Part shown: positions 28,105 through 36,569 of the stretch, piece after piece
Layout of the letters: every line of letters begins with the position of its first letter
How positions within the stretch are numbered: position 1 is the stretch's first letter
NCBI GenBank assembly: GCA_003279455.1
Contig: QCHU01000012.1
Coordinates: 1 to 37,436 of the forward strand
Direction of reading: 5' to 3'
Source: Prochlorococcus sp. AG-402-G19
GTDB taxonomy: Bacteria; Cyanobacteriota; Cyanobacteriia; PCC-6307; Cyanobiaceae
Length of the DNA: 37,436 nucleotides
Program-made: the position numbers and the translations under genes
The notes under the pieces: model-generated
Seen by the model: only the letters and a program-made list of their open reading frames with translations
What the model was told of the DNA's origin: nothing
Database searches by the model: none

Positions 28105-28599
28105 TTAAACTTTTTCTTTTTCTTTTTCTTCGATATCTTCGCTGTCAGCTTTTAAGAAGATTGCCATTGTAGCCAATGAAGCCACATTAAAGCCTAGCAA
28201 TCCTATTAGTAGTTTTCCTTGGATATTTGAACGAGTATTCTCTAGCCTATTAAATGAGTCAGCATAAAGCCTAATTTTGTACCCAACGACTTCATATAGT
28301 ACGTCATATTCTTTTAAAGGATATTGTTCTAATAACTTCAATTCATCTTTGGTTTCTTTAGAAACATATTTAAGGCAATAGTCTTTTATATTGATCAAAT
28401 CAAGAACTTTTGGCCGGTCTTCATAAGGAAGACCATCTAGATTATTATAAGAAAATATTTTTTGGAGATTAGATTGTCTACAGTGTGATATTAGTATATT
28501 TTCATTCTCATAAGATAATAATTTTTGACCAACTAATATACCTAAAAATGCAAAAGAAAATGAAATTAGAAGTGGTTTAACTTTTGGTAAGATTTTCAT
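28105..28599 (-). CDS. Two-helix loop membrane protein B
   Basis: A 164-residue protein. An N-terminal signal-anchor helix (about 11-29) is followed by ~100 residues of polar loop with two cysteines (C39, C73), a second helix (about 129-150), and a short acidic/lysine-rich tail of alternating E and K. The topology is N-in, large external loop, C-in, as in sensor or scaffold proteins without an enzymatic domain. It starts one base after the stop of the neighbouring gene and shares its topology. The two gene products probably act together. No family recognised. Confidence 0.65.
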   Translation of the reverse strand: MKILPKVKPLLISFSFAFLGILVGQKLLSYENENILISHCRQSNLQKIFSYNNLDGLPYEDRPKVLDLINIKDYCLKYVSKETKDELKLLEQYPLKEYDVLYEVVGYKIRLYADSFNRLENTRSNIQGKLLIGLLGFNVASLATMAIFLKADSEDIEEKEKEKV

Positions 28600-28600
28600 T

Positions 28601-29362
28601 TTAATTTACCTCCTTTATTCCTGTAATAATATTATTGTTAAGTGTATCTATGATCGCAACAAGGAGGAATAAACCAATTTCAGAAAAGACTAAAACTAGA
28701 TAAGCAGTATTTACATTTTTCATAATATCAGGAATTAAAGTCGAAGATTTATTTTTCATTTCTATCCATTGATCAATATCCTTATATAGGATATTGATTG
28801 AACTTATTAAATTTTTATTGCTTGAATTATAATTAGATAATGAGTATTTTTTATTCAGAGCTAATTCAATATACTGAGATGCATTACTAATTTTTTGTTC
28901 TTTTGCTTCTTGAAAAGACAAATCAAATGATTTTTTAGCAACAATATCGGTCTGCTTATATAAGTAAGACATAATATCGTACAAAGGTTCTTCTTTTGAA
29001 AGACCTAGAGTTTCAGTAAATGCAATTTGATAGTCTTTTACTCTATTTCTTATTTGTATTAAAGATGTAAAATAAGTCTCACAATTTGATGGAAATGAAG
29101 ATTTGCAAATTAAATAATTTCTTTTTAGATCTGCAATGGTGCTAATTTGATCTGTTGCAGATGAGGTTTGCAATGCATCTAAGGCTTCTACATTTTTAAT
29201 TGAACTTGATAGTTTATTTTGTGTGTAGGAGAAAAAGAATGAATTAATACCAAAAATACTAGTCAAGGCAAGAGAAGTTAAAACTAACCTTTCAACTGTC
29301 CTATGTCGTTTTGACCCTTCCTTGAATTTATGTACTTTCCTAGGTTTTTTATTAATGTTCAT
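28601..29362 (-). CDS. Two-helix loop membrane protein A
   Basis: A 253-residue protein with a strongly basic first ~25 residues, an N-terminal helix (about 27-48), a ~165-residue external region predicted mostly helical, a second helix (about 221-242) and a short cytoplasmic tail. The arrangement resembles the four-helix-bundle input domains of chemoreceptor-like sensors, but no signalling domain follows. It is the first gene of a two-gene minus-strand unit converging on the SPFH/Hsp70 operon. No family recognised. Confidence 0.65.
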   Translation of the reverse strand: MNINKKPRKVHKFKEGSKRHRTVERLVLTSLALTSIFGINSFFFSYTQNKLSSSIKNVEALDALQTSSATDQISTIADLKRNYLICKSSFPSNCETYFTSLIQIRNRVKDYQIAFTETLGLSKEEPLYDIMSYLYKQTDIVAKKSFDLSFQEAKEQKISNASQYIELALNKKYSLSNYNSSNKNLISSINILYKDIDQWIEMKNKSSTLIPDIMKNVNTAYLVLVFSEIGLFLLVAIIDTLNNNIITGIKEVN

Positions 29363-29517
29363 ATTTTAGCTATATCTTAATTTATTTTAGTAGCTAATTC
29401 TAATTCATACATCAGTCTTGATAATATAGAATCACAAAGCTTAAACTTAAATTATTTTTAAATTGCTTCTATCTAGGTATATTATCGAATTAGTAAGATC
29501 ATTAATCTTGATTTTCG

Positions 29518-29955
29518 ATGTCCAACTTGCTTAACCATACTCAAAGAATCTTAGGACTATCTTTCTTCCTCTTGACTATTACTAGCGTAGAGCTAGTAAA
29601 GGCTGATGACTGTTTAAAATCAGTTAAAAACAATATTGTTAAATGGTCTATATCAAAAATCCAATCAAGTGAAATGGCAAATGTAAGTTCATTTAGCTGT
29701 AAGGAAGCTAAAGAAATGAATAAAATGGACGGTGATCAAATTTATATTACTAGTGGCAGAAAAAGAGGAAAAGCAACAATTTGTTTGAGTGATGAAAAGA
29801 GTTATCCTTGCAAATTTGTTATTGGATTTATTAATACAGAATTTGACTCAGCAACAGCACTTTCTGAAATATATTCATTCACCCCGCCTAAGTCTTCACA
29901 ACTAAACGAAACTGTAGAGAGATTATTTCTAAAACCTTCTTCGCTTATTCAGTAA
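29518..29955 (+). CDS. Small exported protein with four cysteines
   Basis: A 145-residue protein with a clear signal peptide: a hydrophobic core at about 11-24 and probable cleavage after A29 (LVKA-DD). The mature part has four cysteines (C32, C61, C89, C98), which could form two disulfides in the periplasm. RKRGKATICLSD and YPCKFVIGFI are the most structured-looking parts. No known family. It is divergent from the two-helix protein unit (155-base gap), so the two may share regulation. Confidence 0.65.
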   Translation: MSNLLNHTQRILGLSFFLLTITSVELVKADDCLKSVKNNIVKWSISKIQSSEMANVSSFSCKEAKEMNKMDGDQIYITSGRKRGKATICLSDEKSYPCKFVIGFINTEFDSATALSEIYSFTPPKSSQLNETVERLFLKPSSLIQ

Positions 29956-30561
29956 GAATTAAATAGAAGTTTAAAGTAAAATATTAAAATAATTAATCAT
30001 AAAATATTACAGATAATTTATTTTCTATCTAGTTATTATTTCTTAGTTATTTGTAAATAGCACATCCATACTTATAAATCAAAGCATCTAATTCATCTTT
30101 TAATGATGTACAAAAAAAAAAAAAATAGATTGGTCTAGAAGAAATGCGTTGATGGATTAGTGGACTAAGGAATTAGTGAATAAAGAATTTGAGATATAAA
30201 AATAAAAATTTTTATTTAGATTGTAGTTATCTCTTTGTGCATGACAAGATTGACTCATGATCAGGGACTAACCGCTAATCAGTATTTAAATCAGGTAGGA
30301 TTAGTATTATGCGCTCTCAAGTAGAATATTACTATATTCTACTTTGGATGAGAGTACTCTTAAAAAACAAAAAGTGTTTCAATTGAATATATAATTCGTA
30401 ACTAATTTTTCATCTATAAAATCATATTATCATTCTAAAACTATAGGATTGAGTTTACTATCTTTTCAGAAAAAAAGTATGTGATGATTTACAAAGTAAA
30501 GATAATTATGAATTAAAAAAAGTGTATTATGGTTTTATAAAATAGTTCTGTTAAAAGTGAA
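29956..30561. other. Long non-coding region with inverted repeat
   Basis: 606 bases with no credible gene. Contains a run of 14 A at 30112-30125, repetitive ATTAGTG-like words (30150-30180), and the inverted repeat annotated at 30314-30354. The promoter of the 30562 gene should lie at its right end, but no clear box pair is seen. Confidence 0.4.
30314..30354. repeat. Inverted repeat / hairpin
   Basis: AAGTAGAATA (30319-30328) pairs perfectly with TATTCTACTT (30335-30344) around a 6-base loop. The outer CTCTC (30314-30318) can pair with GAGAG (30350-30354) across a bulge. No T-run follows, so it is not a standard terminator. It could be a protein-binding site or part of a small RNA. Confidence 0.45.
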
Positions 30562-30975
30562 ATGAGAGGTGATCGTTATTTTCCTGAGAGGGATCGTTAT
30601 TATTTCACTTTAGAGGATTGGATTTGGATTGTAAAATTTATAATATGGTGGACATTGGCGATTTATTCAATCAGCCTGGTTTTAGGGATTGGCTTTTTCT
30701 ACAGTATTTATTACTTGGTAAATGGTAGAAAAGGTATACCTTTATTAAATCAATTTTTTAAGAACTTTTGGAATAATATTGAGAACACACACATTCCGTA
30801 TTTACTAGCATTATCATTTAGATTAACAGTAGGTATATTTTTACTAAGTATTTGGGTTTGGGTAGGACCTATATATGGTATTTATTATTTGATAAATGGG
30901 AGAAGAAGAAATCCTACAATCCACAACCTCTGGGCAAATTGTTGTGATTATGTCTTCCTTGGGAAAATTAGATAA
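30562..30975 (+). CDS. Membrane protein with an internally duplicated motif
   Basis: A 137-residue protein, very hydrophobic and rich in Trp/Tyr. Two related segments are visible: FFYSIYYLVNGRKGIPLLNQF (about 48-68) and IYGIYYLINGRRRNPTIHNLW (about 108-128). Each follows a hydrophobic stretch, giving two to four membrane spans, with the basic NGR loops probably cytoplasmic. The N-terminus is charged and aromatic (RGDRYFPERDRYYF). No family recognised. It stands alone between two long non-coding regions. Confidence 0.6.
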   Translation: MRGDRYFPERDRYYFTLEDWIWIVKFIIWWTLAIYSISLVLGIGFFYSIYYLVNGRKGIPLLNQFFKNFWNNIENTHIPYLLALSFRLTVGIFLLSIWVWVGPIYGIYYLINGRRRNPTIHNLWANCCDYVFLGKIR

Positions 30976-31671
30976 TTCTCACTCCAGGATATAGAAAGTT
31001 CCAATTTGGTTCGTTATAGATTTTGTTCTCTATTAAAATCAGTTCGTTGAGAACTCTTAATTAATTAACGATTCAATTAAGAACTCTGGTCTCATTCTTC
31101 TTTTCTTCGATAAATCATTAAGCATTTCAAAAAAGAGTTGTGACTTTGATGTTCTTATGCATGAGAAATAGATAGAGATTCTTTTGATTTCATTCCGTTC
31201 TGGATGTAGTACCTAAATAGAGTTGATTTAGGTACTAGATATAGCAAAGACTCTCTTTGCATCTTTTCTTATAGATCTTCATCATCTTTTCCAAAACTGA
31301 TTTTGACCATTTTTTTTGTTTCATAGTTGGGTGACTAATAATTGTTGTGAATATCACCTACACCTAAAATCCAAGTCATAGATTTATTTCTGATCTGTAT
31401 GAAGAGTTCTGATGATTCCTGACACATTAAAAATACGGAGAGGGTATCCGTGAAGTAGACCAAAAAAGGTACTTTATGACACGTTATGGGACAACCAAAC
31501 GAGCAAAAGGTGGTTTTTCCCTAGCACGACACTGGGACTCTATGGATCTTTCTTGATGAGTCAAAAGATGGGATCAAGTTGAAATTTATTTGCAAAAAAA
31601 AAAAAAAAAAAACGACTCTCTAGAAAGGTCTCAACTGAACTAGATTAGATATCAAATCTAGAAAGGTTTCT
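30976..31671. other. Long non-coding region upstream of the first protease gene
   Basis: 696 bases without an ORF of note. Holds two strong hairpins (31207-31260), a small stem ACGGA/TCCGT (31435-31451), the left end of the 1.13-kb duplication (from 31517) and a 19-base A-run (31594-31612) about 60 bases before the protease start. Confidence 0.45.
31207..31260. ncRNA. Two adjacent hairpins, possible small RNA or terminator
   Basis: TAGTACCTAAAT (31207-31218) and ATTTAGGTACTA (31226-31237) form a perfect 12-bp stem with a 7-base loop. Six bases later GCAAAG (31244-31249) and CTTTGC (31255-31260) form a second stem with a 5-base loop, followed by the T-rich ATCTTTTCTTAT. On the plus strand the second hairpin plus T-rich tail could end a transcript. 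Its distance from the preceding gene (about 230 bases) leaves room for an independent RNA. Confidence 0.35.
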
Positions 31672-32648
31672 ATGAGACTAAGAAATCAAGCAGTTGCGCT
31701 TGCTTTGTCTCTTCTACCCATAGGACAAACCTTCTTATTGGGAACAATCACTGCTTCAACAGCAGTGGTTGTTCTCTCTGCATCTTCTGCGCAGGCAAAG
31801 AAGGCATCAGAAATTGCCAATATCTCTAAACGAATCACTGTTCTTATAGAAGGTGTTCAGGGTGGATCAGGCGTTTTAATTAAACGAGAAGGCAATCGAT
31901 ATACAGTTTTAACTGCTTGGCATTGTGTAAAAGATATCCGTAAAGGAGATGAATTAGAAATTAATACTCCCGATGGCAAATGGCATCAAATAGATACAGG
32001 AAGCATTAAGCGCATTGGCAAAGTCGATCTCGCCGTGTTCACATTCTCTAGCAATAAGTCATATAAAACTGCATCTATTGGTGAAATAAAAAACATCTCC
32101 ATGGGTGATCCTATTTTTGTCTCCGGATTCCCATTGGCATCTTCTTCTGTTCCAACCAGATTACTGCGCTTTCTTAAAGGAGATGTGATTGCCAACGCAA
32201 CGGTTGACATTCCTGATGGATATCAACTCTTATATACCAATCCAACGCTTCCTGGAATGAGTGGCGGTTCAGTTTTGAATACTCAAGGGAAATTAGTTGG
32301 CATACATGGACGATCAGAAAGAGATGATGAAGTCAGCAACAAAACAGGTAAGGCAGTTTCAACTGGAACAAACCAGGCAGTTCCTATTGCTTTCTACAAT
32401 CTTTTTAACCAAAACAAAAAAGTAGTTGCTTCTAATTCAAAAGCAACCAGTGCTGATGACTACTTGGCAAAAATAGGAGCAATTCTAGAGGTAAAAGGTA
32501 AAGAAAAAGAAGTTATACGTCTTGCGAATAAATCACTAGCAATCAAAGAAACAGCAAAAGCATATTTTTATAGTGCTTATGCAAAGACAGTGTTAGATAA
32601 TGCTCAAGGGGCAATTACTGATTACACAAAAGCAATAAATATTGATCC
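31517..32648 (+). repeat. 1.13-kb direct duplication, copy 1
   Basis: Matches 33522-34649. As far as I can read, it is identical except that the A-run before the gene is 19 long here and 15 in copy 2. It includes ~155 bases of leader, the start codon, signal peptide, whole protease domain and the first TPR up to IDPK. Identity stops abruptly after ATTGATCC. Confidence 0.9.
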
Positions 32649-33450
32649 AAAAGTAGCGGGAGCTTATTACAATCGTTCTTTCATATATCAAACTAAAGGG
32701 AATATCAAAGCTGCGATATCTGACCTCAACAAAGCAATAGAACTTAATCCAGAAATGCCTGATGCATTTAACAACAGAGGCATAATAAAAAAAGATTCAG
32801 GTGATATTAAAGGAGCTCTAATCGATTTCAAAAATGCAATAAAAGTAAATCCTTCCTATCCAAACTCATACTATAATAGGGGCTTAATTAGACAGAGTTC
32901 AGGGGATTACCAAGGGGCATTTGATGATTACACAAATGCAATAAATAATAATAATGAGTATTCTAGTGCATACCTTAATCGTGGTATAATCAGACTAAAT
33001 TCAGGAGATAGTTATGCTGCAATAACTGATTTTAATAAAGCAATTAATTTGAATCCGAATAAATATTTAGCTTATAATAACCGTGGAGCTGCTAAAATGA
33101 ATTTAGGAGATAATTATGGCGCATTAAATGATTTCAACGCTGCAATAAAGATTAATCCACATGACACAAGAGCATATTTTAATAGAGGACTTCTTAATAC
33201 GAATCTAGGAAAGAACGAATCAGCAATTGATGATTACACAAATGCAATAAATAATGACCAGAAAAATGCAGATGCATATATTAATCGAGGTATCCTGAGA
33301 TTAAATCTCGGTAATAGAGGAGGACCATTAGCAAATTCTTACATAAAAGGCGCTTGCTTTGATCTCAAGAAAGCTGCATCTTTGGGGCATAAAGGAGCAC
33401 AACAGGCTTTAAAAAGCCCAAAGCGTGCATGGTGTACAAACATGAGATAA
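31672..33450 (+). CDS. Exported trypsin-like serine protease with C-terminal TPR array
   Basis: A 592-residue protein. A signal peptide with probable cleavage after A42 (SSAQA-KK) precedes a trypsin-2/Deg-like protease domain (about 50-250) with the triad H84 (TAWHC), D119 (VDLAVF) and S197 (PGMSGGSV). A linker is followed by about eight TPRs from ~290, and a Cys-containing cap CFDLKKAASLG ends the array. The protease should act in the periplasm or at the cell surface, with the TPRs binding partner proteins or substrates. There is no PDZ domain, unlike Deg proteases. The first ~325 residues are repeated exactly in the next gene. A 19-base A-run lies ~60 bases upstream of the ATG and may affect promoter spacing. 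Confidence 0.92.
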   Translation: MRLRNQAVALALSLLPIGQTFLLGTITASTAVVVLSASSAQAKKASEIANISKRITVLIEGVQGGSGVLIKREGNRYTVLTAWHCVKDIRKGDELEINTPDGKWHQIDTGSIKRIGKVDLAVFTFSSNKSYKTASIGEIKNISMGDPIFVSGFPLASSSVPTRLLRFLKGDVIANATVDIPDGYQLLYTNPTLPGMSGGSVLNTQGKLVGIHGRSERDDEVSNKTGKAVSTGTNQAVPIAFYNLFNQNKKVVASNSKATSADDYLAKIGAILEVKGKEKEVIRLANKSLAIKETAKAYFYSAYAKTVLDNAQGAITDYTKAINIDPKVAGAYYNRSFIYQTKGNIKAAISDLNKAIELNPEMPDAFNNRGIIKKDSGDIKGALIDFKNAIKVNPSYPNSYYNRGLIRQSSGDYQGAFDDYTNAINNNNEYSSAYLNRGIIRLNSGDSYAAITDFNKAINLNPNKYLAYNNRGAAKMNLGDNYGALNDFNAAIKINPHDTRAYFNRGLLNTNLGKNESAIDDYTNAINNDQKNADAYINRGILRLNLGNRGGPLANSYIKGACFDLKKAASLGHKGAQQALKSPKRAWCTNMR

Positions 33451-33521
33451 AAAAAGTTAGTTTTTCTTCCGGATTAATTAGAAAAATAATATTGAGAATT
33501 AAGAATCTTTTCTACTAAAAA

Positions 33522-34649
33522 TTCCCTAGCACGACACTGGGACTCTATGGATCTTTCTTGATGAGTCAAAAGATGGGATCAAGTTGAAATTTATTTGCAA
33601 AAAAAAAAAAAAACGACTCTCTAGAAAGGTCTCAACTGAACTAGATTAGATATCAAATCTAGAAAGGTTTCTATGAGACTAAGAAATCAAGCAGTTGCGC
33701 TTGCTTTGTCTCTTCTACCCATAGGACAAACCTTCTTATTGGGAACAATCACTGCTTCAACAGCAGTGGTTGTTCTCTCTGCATCTTCTGCGCAGGCAAA
33801 GAAGGCATCAGAAATTGCCAATATCTCTAAACGAATCACTGTTCTTATAGAAGGTGTTCAGGGTGGATCAGGCGTTTTAATTAAACGAGAAGGCAATCGA
33901 TATACAGTTTTAACTGCTTGGCATTGTGTAAAAGATATCCGTAAAGGAGATGAATTAGAAATTAATACTCCCGATGGCAAATGGCATCAAATAGATACAG
34001 GAAGCATTAAGCGCATTGGCAAAGTCGATCTCGCCGTGTTCACATTCTCTAGCAATAAGTCATATAAAACTGCATCTATTGGTGAAATAAAAAACATCTC
34101 CATGGGTGATCCTATTTTTGTCTCCGGATTCCCATTGGCATCTTCTTCTGTTCCAACCAGATTACTGCGCTTTCTTAAAGGAGATGTGATTGCCAACGCA
34201 ACGGTTGACATTCCTGATGGATATCAACTCTTATATACCAATCCAACGCTTCCTGGAATGAGTGGCGGTTCAGTTTTGAATACTCAAGGGAAATTAGTTG
34301 GCATACATGGACGATCAGAAAGAGATGATGAAGTCAGCAACAAAACAGGTAAGGCAGTTTCAACTGGAACAAACCAGGCAGTTCCTATTGCTTTCTACAA
34401 TCTTTTTAACCAAAACAAAAAAGTAGTTGCTTCTAATTCAAAAGCAACCAGTGCTGATGACTACTTGGCAAAAATAGGAGCAATTCTAGAGGTAAAAGGT
34501 AAAGAAAAAGAAGTTATACGTCTTGCGAATAAATCACTAGCAATCAAAGAAACAGCAAAAGCATATTTTTATAGTGCTTATGCAAAGACAGTGTTAGATA
34601 ATGCTCAAGGGGCAATTACTGATTACACAAAAGCAATAAATATTGATCC
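33522..34649 (+). repeat. 1.13-kb direct duplication, copy 2
   Basis: Second copy of 31517-32648, beginning at TTCCCTAGCACG in the space after the first protease gene. The encoded first ~325 residues are identical to copy 1. Confidence 0.9.
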
Positions 34650-35631
34650 CAAGTCATCGAATGCATATACCAATCGAGGAACAGTTAAGAGTGAACTGTT
34701 AGGAGATTATGAAAGTGCAATTCTTGATTTAAATAAAGCAATAAAGATTGATCCTCTGAATGCTGATGCCTATAACAACCGAGCGTTTATCAAGTATCAG
34801 TCAGGTGACAATTACGGAGCGATTAAAGACATTAACAAAGCTATCGAAATAAACCCGCGGCACAAAGGTTACTACATCAATCGTGGTCGGGGTAAACTGA
34901 GTTTAGGGGACAATCAAGGGGCCTCTGATGATTACACAAAAGCAATAAAGATTGATCCTCTGAATGATATTGCCTACCACAACAGAGGGATTAGCAAGAG
35001 AGAGTTAGGTGACAATTACGGAGCGATTTAAGACTATAATAAAGCTATCGAAATAAACCCGCAGGTGAGCAAAAGCTATTACAATCGTGGTGTTTCTAAG
35101 GGTGAATTAGAAGATTATTCAGGTGCAATTGCAGATTACACAATGGCAATAAAGATTAATCCTGAGTTTGATTATGCTTATATCAATCGTGGCTTTATTA
35201 AACAGACTTTAGGGGATACTCAAGAAGCAATTGCAGATTACACAATGGCAATAAAGATTGAGCCTCTGAATGCTGATGCCTATATCAATCGTGGGTTGGC
35301 TAAGAGTAACTCAGAAGATTATTCAGGTGCAATTGCAGATTACACAAAGGCAATAAAGATTAATCCTGAGTTTGCTAAAGCCTAGCTCAATCGTGGGCTT
35401 GCTAAGAGTAACTCAGAAGATTATTCAGGTGCAATTGCAGATTACACAAAGGCAATAAAGATTGACCCTCTGTATGCTGATGCCTATGCCAACCGATCCA
35501 CACCCAGGCTTAGACTGGGTGATAGAGAAGGATCGTGTTCTGACATGAAGAAGTCAGAATCTCTAGGTAATCAAAGAGTTACACAATTTCTAAACAGCTC
35601 AAAGGGTGCATGGTGCAGAAATATGAGATGA
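33673..35631 (+). pseudogene. Second trypsin-like/TPR protease copy, interrupted by two in-frame stops
   Basis: Same signal peptide, triad and first TPR as the 31672 gene, then a different TPR array. TAA at 35029-35031 interrupts GAI-DYNKAIEINP, where the parallel repeat at about 34822 has AAA (Lys). TAG at 35383-35385 stands where other repeats have TAT (Tyr). Reading through both, the same frame continues to TGA 35629-35631 and ends SKGAWCRNMR, like the intact copy (PKRAWCTNMR). The original protein would have had about 651 residues. The part before the first stop (452 residues, complete protease plus five or six TPRs) could still be made and exported. Two 102-bp tandem units (from 35290 and 35392) are nearly identical, so the array has recently expanded. 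Confidence 0.85.
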
Positions 35632-35699
35632 AAAAATTAGATTTTATTCCTGATTAATTAGAAACATAAAATTGATAATTGAAAATTCACTTGTTCTTT

Positions 35700-36062
35700 T
35701 CAAAAAGTTCTCCTTCCTCTTGAGTTGTATTGAGAATCAGCAGCTAATCCAGCCAGTGAAATAATTTGTCTTGCACAGGCAGCGACACCACTTGATTGGT
35801 TGTTGAGCAATCCTTTTTGCATCCCCTGTTCAAGATTCACGAGTAGTTTTGCAACCATTTGCGACCGTTCAATATTGATCTCTTCAAAGTCTTGAACGAT
35901 CAAGTCCATTGCCTTCGCTGTAATTCTTCGAGCTTGTCTTCTGCTTAATTCGTACTCTTCGGTCACTCGGGTCGTTACCACGGTGCAACTATGACCTTGA
36001 GCAAGTAAGTCAGCAGCAAAACCTGCCCTTAATTCCATCTCTTGTTTATTAGCTTTTTTCAT
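35700..36062 (-). CDS. Small HTH-like DNA-binding protein near the element's right end
   Basis: A 120-residue protein. The segment AADLLAQGHS..VTTRVTEEYELSRRQARRITAKA (about 16-50) has the spacing and composition of a helix-turn-helix in which SRRQARR is the recognition helix. A long helical region with SQMVAKLLVNLEQGMQKGL follows, then a basic tail ending RGRRTF. It converges with the protease pseudogene. HTH-plus-helix proteins of this size include small terminase subunits of phages and satellites as well as repressors. I cannot choose between them. Its place next to the right attachment repeat fits an element-specific gene. Confidence 0.6.
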   Translation of the reverse strand: MKKANKQEMELRAGFAADLLAQGHSCTVVTTRVTEEYELSRRQARRITAKAMDLIVQDFEEINIERSQMVAKLLVNLEQGMQKGLLNNQSSGVAACARQIISLAGLAADSQYNSRGRRTF

Positions 36063-36569
36063 ATTCCAGCTCGATGCAATGTAGATTTAATTCCCTCTGG
36101 AGCATGTGCAAACACAATGCCAACTAAGGAACCAAAGAAGGCATTAGATCCCAGGCTTGATTCTTTTCTATTACTGAAAAGGCGGAAGTCATTGCTTCTG
36201 CGACAGTTAAAAAATCAGAGTGAATGACTTTAGTCATTTGAGACTTTCTAGGTGTTGCTATTTAGCGAGAGTTTATAAATATGAATAACCATATAAGCAA
36301 CCAAAGTAATAGCAAAAGTAGCTTAAAACTATAGTAATTTCAATTAAAAACGACCTCTTATCTTTGTTGGCATTTATTATTTGGGCTGCCATTAGAGGCT
36401 CTTTTTTATATAAACAAATAAGAAATAAATGAGCTATAATTCAGTTATATCAATAGAAGGCATTAAAAAAGCGGGTCTATCAAAATCCCGCCACGGCTCC
36501 CGCCATTTACATTCTCTTGTATGCATATATCTCAGTGACTTCAGCCCTTTTCGGAGATTTGAAGTGCTT
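36063..36569. other. Right arm of the element, mostly non-coding
   Basis: 507 bases that include the CCCGCC double motif. A 36-codon plus-strand frame (36117-36227, MPTKEPKKALDPRLDSFLLL...) is basic and could be a small gene. Another short frame without a start codon (about 36322-36432) encodes a single hydrophobic helix, LLSLLAFIIWAAIRGSFL. Neither is certain. Confidence 0.4.
36485..36505. repeat. CCCGCC double motif, right end of element
   Basis: ATCCCGCCACG followed by GCTCCCGCCA, 19/21 identical to 22382-22402 and in direct orientation, ending 64 bases before the orphan tRNA half. A GCGGG at 36471-36475 forms a short inverted repeat with the first CCCGC. Confidence 0.6.

Noticed and set aside
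31986-34211. Identical 74-codon minus-strand ORFs in both protease copies
   Set aside because: Antisense shadows duplicated along with the protease coding sequence.
34650-35500. Regular ~102-bp repeats considered as a CRISPR-like or satellite array
   Set aside because: They keep the reading frame and encode consecutive 34-residue TPRs; no constant spacer pattern.
22286-36569. Search for an integrase, transposase or replication gene inside the element
   Set aside because: No frame shows tyrosine-recombinase (R..HxxR..Y), serine-recombinase, DDE or primase motifs; so mobility is not claimed as autonomous.
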